A stretch of 64,000 bases of DNA from Liopterus haemorrhoidalis (taxonomy: Eukaryota > Arthropoda > Insecta > Coleoptera > Dytiscidae): contig OZ020624.1 in the NCBI GenBank assembly GCA_963971575.1, forward strand, positions 315,001-379,000. The letters are read 5' to 3'. The stretch's first letter is position 1; every line of letters begins with the position of its first letter. The translations under genes and the position numbers were made by a program. Under the pieces are notes generated by a model that did no database searches, was not told the origin of the DNA, and saw nothing but the letters and a program-made list of their open reading frames with translations. Of this stretch, positions 9,048-21,000 are shown piece by piece.

Positions 9048-12000
9048 TTAATCGACATTCAGTTGTCGGAAAGAGCCATCAATTCCAAACATCTGACTGT
9101 CGATTGGTTCTCCAGGACGCAGGACCTCATTAGATTTTCTAGTTTCTTGTAATTTGAACCACTCATTGTTGCTCTCGATAAATTTTCGCCAATTTTCTAA
9201 AAAATGATTCCAATAAAGAATAAGTAATATACTTATTTGTACAATTTAGTTTTATAAAGAAGTCTGTCTATTGACTTATTTATATACTTCTGTCTCGCAC
9301 ATGACTTGCAAGTATGATAGAGAAAGAAATATATAAATAAGTTGATTGTTGATTCGTTCATTTATCATTGAACAAACTTCTTTTAACACTGGACTTTACT
9401 AGAGTCGATTCAAATAGAGTTGAGTTCATCAATAAAACTGTGCAGAAATGATGTTTCGTCTGGACGGGTCTAATTTACTTATAATAGGGGTGTTAGGTTT
9501 GTTACTCATAGCCGTAGAAGTCTTGTTAGGAACTTTCAACGTGTTTATATAAAAATTTATTTTTCTATTCATAATTAATTTGCCTTCTGTCATTTATGAC
9601 TGACATATTTATATTAAACAGCATTTTATTTATATTTTAATATACAGCTTTTAAATCGTTCCTTAACTAATTCAATAAAAAATATTATTTAATTGTCCCA
9701 TTTTGTTTAAAAATATTTTATTTGTCTCCGCCACTGGCGTTATCTTGTTTGCGCAATTTTGTAACGGTCGTGTATCCTTTTCTATTTGAATCGACTCTAC
9801 AATACTTACTATTTAGATCTATGAGAGATTTTTCGGAACCACCAAATTCTTTCGGTAAAATTTTCGGTGAAATGACATTGTGCAAAGATTCATTATCTTT
9901 ATGGACGAACACCTAAAATATAAGGGATTAATTATAGTTGGTCAAATAATGATAGGTTTGTTAACGTGAAATACGTGGTAGGCGCTAAAAATTTCAGTGG
10001 TGGATAAACCCTTTATAGGGTTAATCCACCACACGCAAAAGAACGTCTCGGAAAAAAAGGAATTTCTTGCCCGTCGCGAGAAATTCCTTTCAAAACAGGA
10101 TTTTTTGGGATTTTTAAAAGGGTACATAATTTTAAGAATTCAGATAATAAAATAAAATTAGAAACCTTACGTTACAGCACGTATCTTTAGAAATATAGTT
10201 TTAAATAGTACATTGTTCAAGGAGACATTTGTTCGGAGTTATTGATTAATAACTTTGAACACTAGCATCTCCTTGATCAATGCTTAAACCCTTTTCCCTT
10301 GAAATGCCTTATAAAAACACATGTCTTTCTGAAGACGAGATCAGATAGTATTCGGTCCGGTTATCATTAACATAGAATTTTTTTAATTCTTAGAGGCACT
10401 GTGTCGGCATTCTGGTGGTCTATCCGATACAGGGTGTTTACGTTTTCTTATTTATTTTTTAATGGCTGATACTACAGGTCAAAAGAAGGCGAAAAACCTT
10501 AAAACAACTTTATAAAAGTTTTATAATAAAAAAGATATTCATTTTTTAAGTTTTTAATTTTTGGGGTTTTTCCTTCATAACTCTCCAAATATTTATTCAA
10601 TAAAAAAAAGGCATTTAGATAAAAAGTTTGTCTTCTTATTCTTAACAATATTTGTAATATAAGTTTTTGCTATTAAGTCAATAATAAGGAAATATAAAAT
10701 TTGTAATTTTTGGGGGGTTTCCGCCATAACTCTCCAAATATTTATCTAATCAAAAAAATGCATTTCGATAAAAGATTTGTCTTCTTATTCTTAACAATAT
10801 TTGTAATATAAGTTTTACTGTTAAGTCAATAATAAGGGAGTAATTTAAATTTTGAATTTTTGAGGTTTTTTCGCCATAACTCTCCAAATATTTATGCAAT
10901 CAAAATAATGCATATAGATAAAAGATTTGTCTTCTTATTCTTAACAATATTTGTTATATACATTTTTGCTGTTAAGTCAATAATAAGGGAATAATTTTAA
11001 TTTTTAATTTTTTGGATTCAAAATTAAATTGTTTTTCTTACAGCTTGAAAAAATCAAATTTGCGTTTAGTTCCGTTTAAACCAAAGAAATGAACTATAGC
11101 AACTCACCCTGCTCTGTATTTTTCCCGAAAGCACAGAATTTGCAATCGTCAGTAAAGTTGAGGCATATGGTGGTAAATTTATAAAATGGATACCTCGGAT
11201 TCTATCAGAATAGGCTTTCTGAAATCAAATATACAATAATTTTTTAAGCCAGGAATCAGTTATTGAAATCCTACCGTGATTACTTGATAACCCTTTTTGA
11301 GTAAGGCAGGATTTGTTTTTATGATATGTCCCATTTTAGCGTTTCCATAATCGAGAATATAGTGTTCTCCTAGACTGAGATCTTTTGCGTAGCCAGCTCG
11401 TAGATCTATGGTAAGGAAGAGATACTTGGCGTAGGCCTCCACGTCCATTTCTTCTGCGTTATCATTTAAAAGATGAAAGACGTGAACACGACAATGATCT
11501 GCTGTTAAGTTTGGCAAAGGGCACACCATACTAAAAAATATATAACAATAATTAGAGCCGTGAAATCTATTTCTTAATAAACTTGCTAATAACTATTAGC
11601 GTAGTTACTAGGCAAATAATTGTTTAATACTTACACAGTGTCCATAACTTTTTGTATTCGTGGATTTAAGGGAGCCCTGTCTTCGAAGAAGATCGGAACC
11701 ATTGTTCTTACTGTGTATAACATGTCCAGTTTATGCTTGGTCTTCTCCACACTAAATTTATTTAATATTAACATAGCTTCTATCCAAGATACATCTGAAA
11801 TAAGCAAAAATTAGTATTATATGGCAGTAATGGGATTCGAACTGGTCAGAAATTAAAACAATATTTTAATTTTTCTAACTTTATATTTTAAATCTTCATC
11901 AGAGATGTAAGAATTTCTTTCAGTTCTGACTGTAAGAAACTGATTTTGATATAGGCGCCCAAAAAAATATTTTTTAGGCGACCAAAAACAGTTCTTTTAA

Positions 12001-12184
12001 TCATCTAGTAGTAAACAAAACGCTAAAAAGACTTACCTTCATTCTGCGGTAAATGTGGTTGTTTTGTCAACCAATTCTGAATGCTTTTGACATCTTCAGC
12101 GATTTCCTTCTCAGATCGACCTAACAGTTTTCGTATTTCCTTTATTTGCTCATCACTGGCCCTCAATACTAATTCTTTGGACAT
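9048..12184 (-). CDS. CRAL-TRIO domain lipid-binding protein (alpha-tocopherol transfer protein-like)
   Basis: Six exons join with consistent phases: 12037-12184, 11635-11794, 11275-11530, 11108-11218, 9810-9912 and 9048-9196; 927 nt, 308 aa, the normal length for insect members. The CRAL-TRIO N-terminal helix bundle covers about residues 13-80 (EIAEDVKSIQNWL...VSWIEAMLILNKFSVEKTK). The Sec14-like pocket follows, with IDLRAGYAKDLSL, IRGIHFINLPPYASTLL and the closing LPKEFGGSEKSL. Family members carry tocopherol, retinoids or other hydrophobic ligands in the cytosol; this insect branch has many paralogues of unknown ligand. The start MSKELVLRASDEQ is the only ATG in frame at the exon-1 beginning and fits the family. 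Intron 4 (9913-11107) holds tandem repeats. No defects seen. Confidence 0.92.
10429..11107. repeat. Tandem ~147-bp repeat block in CRAL-TRIO intron 4
   Basis: Three successive copies (starting near 10556, 10710 and 10858) of a unit containing 'cataactctccaaatattta' and 'gtcttcttattcttaacaat', about 147 bp each. The block lies between CAGGGTGTTTACG at 10437 and the complement of CAGGGTGAGTTGC ending at 11110, which look like terminal inverted sequences of a TIR element. The right one overlaps the splice donor of exon 4. No target duplication was found. A diverged single unit also occurs near 51345-51450. Confidence 0.7.
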
Positions 12185-12228
12185 TTTGACTAAAAAATAT
12201 TTTAATATTAGGCAAACGATGAAAAAAA

Positions 12229-12372
12229 TAGCTGTAGCCAACACAGAACCGATTGATTCGTGTTACAGATAGCCTAATTCATGCTTATTAGTAAAAATTT
12301 CGAAAAGTCAAAATAGATATGATTACATACCTCGCTCCCTATATGTGATGGTTGGTAAAAAATGTAAAAATA
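12229..12372 (+). repeat. Family B remnant just upstream of the CRAL-TRIO gene
   Basis: It has the family B start (AGCTGTAGCCAACACAG, diverged) and the family B end ('atgtgatggttggtaaaaaa') with almost all the middle, including the microsatellite, deleted. It lies 45 bp upstream of the CRAL-TRIO start codon. Confidence 0.6.
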
Positions 12373-13506
12373 TGAATACTTGACACTTTTCTTAAAGTTC
12401 TGAAGTGAAAGAACTTGAAATGGTTAATGGTCTACTTATAGTAGCAACTAAGTAAAATAATAATAAAAAGATAATTTATAAAATTTAAGTTTTTGTAAAA
12501 TTACATGTTTTCTTACAAAATTTGATGTATGGTATAGTAATTAGAAAAAAAGTCAAGGTTATAAATGATTTTTTGTCATAATCATCATTGATATAAATGA
12601 CAATAATCTTAATAATTACCCACTGCTGGATGAACATTAGTTGACATCCGAATTTATATTAAAAAAGTTTCATAATTTGTTTACGAGTTTCTGCAGCGGG
12701 GGATTTATGTAGTAGCTAAACGAACTCCGCACCTCGGGCGATAGATTATTGGGGAAACAGATTTTTATGCATGTAGGATAATGAATAAATAATAAGTTAA
12801 AAAAATTTAGATTTTTTTACGCATTATTTTCAAGTCAGCAACAGTCAAAAACGGGTCCATACTGAACACTGATCTATGCAATACAGAATAGCGCAAAACA
12901 TTGTTGTTAGCGCAGAATGATCAGTGCGGGAAGTGTTGAGTCGTGTTCCACTGAGCGCGGGATAATGGCGGATGGATATGGTACTTTTGTGTCATTCAAA
13001 TTAAACGTGTCAAAAAAGCTATTTTCTTTGATGTACCGATGATATAAATAGTTTTCTGAATTCGGTTCTTAGTAGGCCTCATGAGGCCCGTATGAGAAAT
13101 ATTTCTTGGGCCCTGCTTGATTTATAAAGCTTAAAAAAATATGAAATTTAAAAGATATTCTCACTAGTGTTTCTCATTTCTCGACATTTTTCATTTCTCG
13201 AGAAATGAAGAATTAGACTTACATATTTTTCGAGCAATCTCGAAAAATATAATTATTAGAATATAACGACTTGTTCGCGTTGGATTCCATATAATTTGAC
13301 AATTGCAGTGGAAAAAGCCTCAATCGGAGTGGAAAAGGTGCTTCGAAAATTAGTTCAAATGCATGCAAATTGATCTTCATGGAGAATATTTAAAAAAACA
13401 ATAAAGCCTCTTTTGTCGATAAATAATTATTTTTGATCTCAAATCCCGAAATATAAAAGGCAACCCTCAAATCTGACACTTTACGGTTAAGGGATGTAAT
13501 TTAGAT
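12373..13506. other. Intergenic, no gene seen
   Basis: AT-rich sequence between the CRAL-TRIO start and a hAT element. No coding region or repeat seen elsewhere in the window was recognised. Confidence 0.5.
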
Positions 13507-14213
13507 TAGAGATGGGTCGTTCATGAACGAACCGGCTCCCTGAGCCGGCTCAGTACACTGACCGAAGTGACACGGTTCACCAAATTGAAATGAGCCGGCT
13601 CACGGCTCACTCTATAGTTTCAAGTTTCAAGGATACGATTGGTCAGGCGATTGTGAGCAGTGACCGGAGTGATCCGGATCTGGATCGATGTCATGTTGAA
13701 CTTCGCGTGAACCCGGCTTGTAATGTATTATCATAAAGTGTATTTTGTCATCAATTTGTAGGGCAGTTTATTTGAAACTAATAGGCTTAGTCTGTATTCT
13801 TACAACCGTACTATATAAAAATATTACCCAAATCCCAGATGTCCGATTTATAAGGGCAATAAACATCGCCATAAACTTAACACATCTGGTTTAAAATACA
13901 GTAGCTACATAAAGTGAATTGTTTGTTTCAAAAATGTTAGATAAGATCCGGGGCTAAGCGACGTTCTACCTACGAACGAACGACCGCCCGTTCGACAACT
14001 GACTGACCCGTGTTCAGTTCATATATTGCAAGAACCCGGCTCTTAGCGACGTTCTACCTACAAACGAACGACCGACCTGTGTCTCGGGAAAGTGTTTACC
14101 CGGCTCTAAGCGACGTACTACCTACGAACGAACGAACGACCGACCTGTGTCTCGGAAACTGAACAACCTCCACTGATCCGGTTCCGCAAACTGAACCGAA
14201 ATTCCCATCTCTA
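13507..14213. mobile_element. 707-bp hAT-type element
   Basis: The termini TAGAGATGGG and CCCATCTCTA are perfect inverted 10-mers. The flanks ATTTAGAT (13499-13506) and ACTTAGAT (14214-14221) match in 7 of 8 bases and the left one fits nTnnnnAn, the target consensus known for Ac-type hAT elements. The interior is unusually GC-rich for this window (repeats of GAGCCGGCTCA and CGACGTTCTACCTACGAACG) and holds a tandem repeat (13950-14155). No transposase frame is left. Remnants of the same sequence occur at 18893-19013. Confidence 0.78.
13950..14155. repeat. Tandem repeat inside the hAT element
   Basis: Three units of unequal length, each with 'gcgacgttctacctacgaac' (or one-base variants) followed by GACCGACCTGTGTCTCGG or a related stretch. 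Unit spacing is roughly 70-90 bp. Confidence 0.75.
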
Positions 14214-15086
14214 ACTTAGATTATTCCACATATAAATAGGAATTGTCAAAATGATGCCCTTACTGTTTTGATCTTATTCCATATCAAGTGCTGTAAAAGA
14301 CGCAAAAATATCATTTTTTAGAATACCAAAAAATGTATGCTAAAGCTTATTATGTTTGAATTGCAAAGTATCAATTTACAAGAGGGGGCAAATTTAAAGC
14401 TACGCCATTGGCTACAGCGCCCTCATTAGAGGTTTCTACGAGCCGCCACTGTATTTGACTTACCTTTATTATGTGGTGTAAGTCACAATAATTTTAAACT
14501 ACTTAACTATATTTACTAGCCGAAGATACAGTAGGAAAGAAATATGTTTCATGAAGATTTCAGTTAAATATAGGAAGACATTTGTAAAAAAAAGCAAGTA
14601 AAAACAAATAATTATAAGGATAATTAGAGAAAAGTATGTACATTATTTATCATGGACTATAACCTTGTGTACCATGTCAAATATATTAAAATAATTAGTC
14701 AGAGATATGTTTTACAATTTTTCTATTAAAAGTCAACATGTGCAATTTGGAATTCATTTAATAAATTCGAACAAAAAAATAAAATTGGAGGCTACATCTG
14801 TTATCTTTTATTTTTTTCGTCCTCATACTTCGTTTTTACATTTTTCAGGTCACCATAAGATAATATCCACCAATAGTCAATTTGCTTATAAGTTAGCTCG
14901 AAAAAACATAATTTGAGAAAACGACATATTAAAAAAATTGATGTGAAGTTTGAATTTTCACACATTGCAGTGTGAAATGTGTGAAAATTCACACTTCACA
15001 TAAATTTTTATTCAATAAAAAACAATATTTTTTTTAACAAAATTTTATTTATAAAAATACAAATTATAAAATATCACACTTGTGAT
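14214..15086. other. Intergenic downstream of EXO1
   Basis: No gene seen. A short palindrome GTGTGAAAATTCACAC near 14976-14992 matches the terminal region of repeat family A, so a decayed family A fragment probably spans about 14780-15010. Confidence 0.5.
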
Positions 15087-18000
15087 TCAAGTCTTCTTAC
15101 TAAAGAACCTACTAAGTGTGGGTTGGTTCTTATCTACTGTAAACTTGGAAGTACTGTTCTTCCTGGAGAGACCAGGCCTTCGGCAAACTGTACTTCGGGT
15201 AGATATGGTGGATACCGTCTTCTAAAATAGTAAACAAATCACTAAATAAAAACAATCAAAATCTTATTAAATACAGTGGGATGTATTACAACAGCGGTTC
15301 TTAAACTGTGGTCCGTGGACCCCTGGGGGTCCGCGAAACAATTTTGACATTAACTTTACATCCCCCAACTTTTTGATTTTATTCAAATAACTCATTTAAT
15401 AAAAATCCTACATAGTCAAGATTTTTTGTATTTGTTGTTATCTGACTAATTATTGACATAACTAAAGAATAATTATTAAAAATTTAATTATTTTTATTCA
15501 ACTGCAAATTATTTACAGAAAACATATTATTATAAGATCGATTTTGACCAGTATTTGACCAAGAAATGTTTGTATGAATTTAACGTATTATAATTTGTAA
15601 CTTTTTTTATTCTTTTTACTACTATTTTTACTAATTTTATGTTTTTAGGGTTTTGTAGGTATGATCAAAAAACCCTTATACCGTCATTTTGTCGTCTGTT
15701 TGTCTGTTCGGTAAAAATTGTAGCCAAAAACCTAGAGAGTTGAAATTTGGAGTGCTTATACAACTCTTTGACCCGCACATAGGAAAAATACTAAAACATC
15801 TAAAAAACATATTCCCTAAAAATATATACAAATGTGCTCATCGAAAAAAAAAAATATATATTTTTTTACAATTCTGTGTAGGATATCAAATGAAAGCCCT
15901 TGGTACGTGGATTAACGATTAAATTTTAATTTGAAACGATTTTTGCTAAAATTATGCAATAAAATTTTTGTCCCACACCCTGCAGCCCAGATGGTTTAAA
16001 CTAAAAATCTGAAAAAATTCTAAGTAATGTACATTGGTGTGAACCGGAATAGTACAACAGGAATTTTTGATCAGATTATATTTTCGGAAAATAACGCATT
16101 TTTTGTGTTTTTAACTTAAATATGTAAAATATGTAATCCGCTATTTAACACACTAAACGAGTGAACGTCCGTAGTCCAGTGGTAACGTTCTCGCTTCGTA
16201 AGTTGCAAACCACCGTTCGATTCCCGTAAATTTTTATTTTTTCAGTTTTTTTTTGCATTTTTATTTTGTTTAAATTATTTTGTCGAAAATCTAGTTATAT
16301 TTTGGCAAATGTTGCATTAAAATTTTAAAAGAACTTATAATTTAATTCTATGTTTGAAGGTATACGAAATCAGAGGGGCGGAGTTATGACTTAAAACAAC
16401 CAATGGAAGCCATAGGCGCAATTTTCAAAATCTTAATGAATCTTGCTATATATATATAAAAAAAAAAAAATTCTGCACATATTTAAAAAATTATATTATA
16501 AAAAATATTTTAACATAAAATTTGTTTTGGCATCCCAAATAATCATAATTCACTTACTAAATACCAGCGAAACCCTGAAATGTGTTAAAATTCACACTTC
16601 ACATCAATTTTTGTTAGTTAAAGATTAAATGTTGTAAGTCGAAATCGGAGTCCGAAGTTTTTTACCTACTCCTGATTCCGATTTCACAGTCCTGATTCAA
16701 GAACACCAACTGTAATAAGAAAATAAAAAAAAATAAACCTACCTTCATTTCATTAAGTTTTTCCATAATTTCAGATTTATTATTATTATTACTAATTACT
16801 TTATCGGCAGTAGTAGTTTGCGAAACAGATTCGCTTATTAGAGATTCACTAGTCTTAATTTTAATTCGACTTATTTCGATATTTTCCTGAGATTTTGAGG
16901 TAGTATCAGATTCAAAATTTTGAGCATAGTCTCCATTTGTTGTTTCAAATTTAATTTCATTTATTTCTATTTTAGATTTCTCATCATCGGACATAACAAT
17001 TTGAACGTTGTCATCATTTTTAGTTCCGTTATAATTTTTTTCCAATTTTATTTCTTCATTTGTTTCGAATTCCTCCAAATTAATTTTTTTATTTATTTTA
17101 ATATTGTCTTGACTAAAAAATCGACTTTTAACAAAAATTCTCTTTTTATTTAATACTGGGGATGTTATTTCGTTTTCTTTTTGTGAAGATTCCATACAGA
17201 TTTTTTTACTCGGAGGTTCTTCGAAATACATTTTTTCTATATCCCGTTTAACTCTTTCTTCTTCGAAGGTATTTTCTTGGATTTGTAATAATTTAACGTC
17301 ACAACTAACGTTCATGCCTTTTGTATTTGGAATTTTTTCGGATAATTTTTTTTCTTTTCTTCTTTGAGGTATTTGATAGGATTTTGACCAAATACTTATT
17401 TTAAATGCGAAAGGTGGAATATCCTTTAAAAAATATTTTAATTAGTAAAAAATCAGATGTGGACACCACAAAGTACTTAAACAAAACTTTCTATTACAGA
17501 AATTATTATTGAAAAAAATAAAAATGTGTTATATTACAATTAAAATTATAAAAATTTATTAATTCGCATCAAGTCGTATAAGGATATATCGTTTTACCTA
17601 TGAAATCCTAGTCTTTCAATTTCTTAAGAAATTAATCTGATAATAATCCAACGCTTAAGTGGTCTATAGCAGTGTTTCTCAACCAAAAATGCACCGCGGA
17701 CCAGTATAATATATAATTTTCTAACGCGGAGACTAATAATAATTGTTGGTTAATTTTTTGCAAGAAAACAAATATATTTAATGTGCTACTAAATACATTT
17801 ATTTTATTTGTAGAATATCACAGAAAGTTTACAGAAAATAAACAAAATATAAATTATTTACATAAAAAATGTGCATAAAAAAATAATAAAAAAAAAATGC
17901 AAAAAAACACAAAAACTTTCGCGGACCACTAATTTTTTTTTGGGGACCACTGGTTGTCCGTGGACCACCTGTTGAGAAACACTGGTCTATAGCAGCGGTT

Positions 18001-21000
18001 CTTAACCGGAGGGTCCCGAAATTAAAAGAAAAAAATTAATTTTTACCAGTTTTTGCTTTTAGAATTACAATAACCTTAATTATTAAACAATAAATTATTA
18101 AGAATATTTAAAATATTATTTCATAAATTTTCTTGGGGTTCCAAAAAATATTTTAGGGTAGTTGGGGGGGTCCCGAGTATAAAAAGGTTAAGAACCGCTG
18201 GTCTATAGGGTAAGGGGTTATTTAATTTTGAACTTACCCTGTCTGGACACCAGGAGTCCATTACTTTTAAGTCATCTGGACTTAAGTTGCCGAGTGCTAA
18301 TTGAAAAGCTACCTTTTGGTCCATCATATCGCCTTAAAAAAATACAGTATATATTATATATTATATAATATCGATAATATCCTTTTAGCCGGATTTGCTC
18401 TGCACGTGTACAGATAGACGGACGGACGGACAGACAGACGGACGGACGGACGGATACAGACAGACGGACAGACAGACCTCATGCTAAAAATAGTCAAAAC
18501 GTTATGCAGGAACCTCAATTCGTGGAGATCCATCGAAATCTCGAAATGTCAAAATGTATGATCACAATACCTCCCTTACATATGTTGGCGGTTGGTGAAA
18601 AATCTATTATATAAGCTGTTATTTATTTATTTATTTTAACTTACCAGCATTGCAGCAATGTTCAGGTTTGGTACCAGTGGTTTCAGGGTCTGTCAGTGCT
18701 ACCAACTGTCTATTCAATGGATCAAACACTAACTGGTGCCTGAAAGTGGCATCAGCTATCATAAAATTTTCTTTATACTCCTCCGAAACAACCACGTTCT
18801 TCAGATTCAAACTGGTTGGAATCTTCGTCAAAACCTTAAAAAAATCACTCAGAATTAAGACAAAGTACAGACTCCTAATAACGTTTCTCAGTTAAAACAA
18901 TGTTGTTGCTTTATAACGGACAAAACAGTGACCCGGTTCACTGAACCAGCTCAATAAATTGATATCTACTGAGTCGGTTCTGCAAATTGAGCCGAAATGA
19001 CCGTCTCTAACCTTGAACGTTATCTGGGGTTTGATTGATGGGTGACTTACTTCGTAAATGTCGAGTTTTGAGTTGGCTTTGACGAATTTAAGTGCTTTTT
19101 TGAGACCCACCCCAGGCAGAGAGTCTAGGTAGTCACAACCGGAAAGAATGCACATATGCCTGAACTTGTCAAGGCTGTAAGACTCAGGCTTTTCGTTCAT
19201 GGCCTGGAAAAGTTGGTCGCTTTCCACTAAAGTACCAGAAGCGGACAGATCTAATTTAAATAGTACCTGAAAAAAAAAAATAATGAAATATCTGTCAGTC
19301 GACAGGTATCAAAGATATTTATGCACTATTAGGGACCTGCGGTTGAAATTTTTTGAATGCCAAGGATTTAATTTAAAGATATAACGTCTGTTCCAAACGG
19401 TTAGGCGGAACTAGATTTTGCAATCTAGTTACTTTCATCGTTTAAATCATGCTTTTCGGTCGTTTTGTTTAAGCTTTGTAAATCACCTCCTAAAGTCAAT
19501 ATATTTTAGTGTTGAATTTTTATTACAATGTCGACAGAAGGTGTGAAAAACTATAAAGCAGATACCAGGTACCAGACCATTTTTTTTTTGTCTTCAAAAT
19601 ATGTAATAACATTATATTTTATGACCAAATGTAATTCGTTTCCATGGTTTCACTGTTGGAATTTTAAATTTTCACATACCAACATGAGATATGAAATAAC
19701 CCAAGCAAGGTCCCGTTACGTGACAACCTTAACCCTTTACTGCATGAATTTTTATTTTTGGCTGAAATAATTCATGAGCATTAGGAATTGGTTCTTATTG
19801 ATAAAAAAATTAATTAAAAAAATATATTTAAAATATTAATTATTATTTTTATGAAAAAATAATAATTAAAATAATAATTTAGGGTTTGTGCCATACATGG
19901 AACATTATGATTCTACATTATGTTACAAAAGAAAATGATTCCGTATTATTTGCTCGTCAATTGCTAGGTGTTCTTCATTAGGGATTAAAAGCAGTCGCCC
20001 TCGAATTTTTGAAAGAAAAGGTCGTATCTTCTAGTTGTCCTTTCTCAATAAATTCAGAGTTATCGTTGAAGTGCAAATTCCGCTTGATATCCTCAAATCT
20101 ATTGCAGCCCATTACTTGAGATACTGCAGGATCCATTGCTGTGTATGTGGCATATATGAACATTCATGAAGTAACGTTCTGATTCAGTTTTAAAAGTAAA
20201 ATATAAAATAAAAATCGGAATGTGCCATATATGGCAGACTATGCGGTAAAGGGTTAAAGGACGAAATATCCATTTAGTTCCGCTTAAAAGTTAAAATAAA
20301 TTCAATTTATCATAATGTATATATTTTTTAACATAAATAATTATATTTTATAGCAAATGTTCAAATATTCAAGAAAAGAGATTTCCATTTACCTTCTTAC
20401 AACCAAAAACCAACAAATCGGAATCTTCTGTAATAATAAAATCCACAATCCCTTTCTGGTTGAGGTAGGCCAGTTGAGCGTCTGCTTCATAAGGTGCCAC
20501 AATACAGTCTATCCCTCTACTCCTGCAGGCCTTGATGAGTTTCAGTGCCATCTCTGGAGTGACATCGACAGCTTTGATGAAATTCATCCTGGCCTCGCTT
20601 AGTTTACCCAATCGGAGACATTCCACCGCTTTCTTCTTCGCAGATACACGAACCTCGCGACGTTTATCTTCTGTTAAACGTTTCGCAGGCAGATTTCTAC
20701 CATCGAATACCATTATCGGAGTTATTCGAAATGAACGGAGCATATCCAAGAATTTGAAACAGTACTGGACATACCTGTTTTAAATAAATGGTAGTTAATA
20801 ACAGAGCTGTACCAAATAATCAGTAAAAGTATTTCAAATACCAATCAGAGTATTTGAAATCTGTATTAATAAAATGGAGGCTATATCTGTTTTTTTTTTT
20901 TCGGTTTCATATTTGGTTTCTACACATTTCAGGTTATAAAACAATATCTGCAAAAAAAATAATTTTTAGGGTTTTGTATGACCACCAAAAAACCCTTATA

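Larger units (their letters stand above)
19386..20287. repeat. Palindromic MITE family C, split by a piggyBac element
   Basis: Ends GTCTGTTCCAAACGGTTAGG at left and the complement of a diverged version ('tttagttccgcttaa') at right; the same family occurs intact at 61152-61558 and reversed at 52738-53117. The piggyBac derivative at 19733-20253 sits inside at a TTAA created or present within the phrase 'gacaacctaaaagaacgaaa' of the intact copy, so C inserted first. Confidence 0.75.

Noticed and set aside
11821..12000. Further exon of the CRAL-TRIO gene between exons 1 and 2
   Set aside because: Exons 1 and 2 already join in phase with family-like sequence across the junction; nothing in this stretch is open on the minus strand.
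15293..15360. Additional hAT element starting CAGCGGTTCTTAAACTGTGG
   Set aside because: Only a left end is visible; without a right end or target duplication I do not list it as an element.
16166..16231. tRNA-Thr-like gene
   Set aside because: A- and B-box-like words are present, but the stems are poor and it lies at a fixed place in an interspersed repeat, so I treat it as a tRNA-derived cassette.
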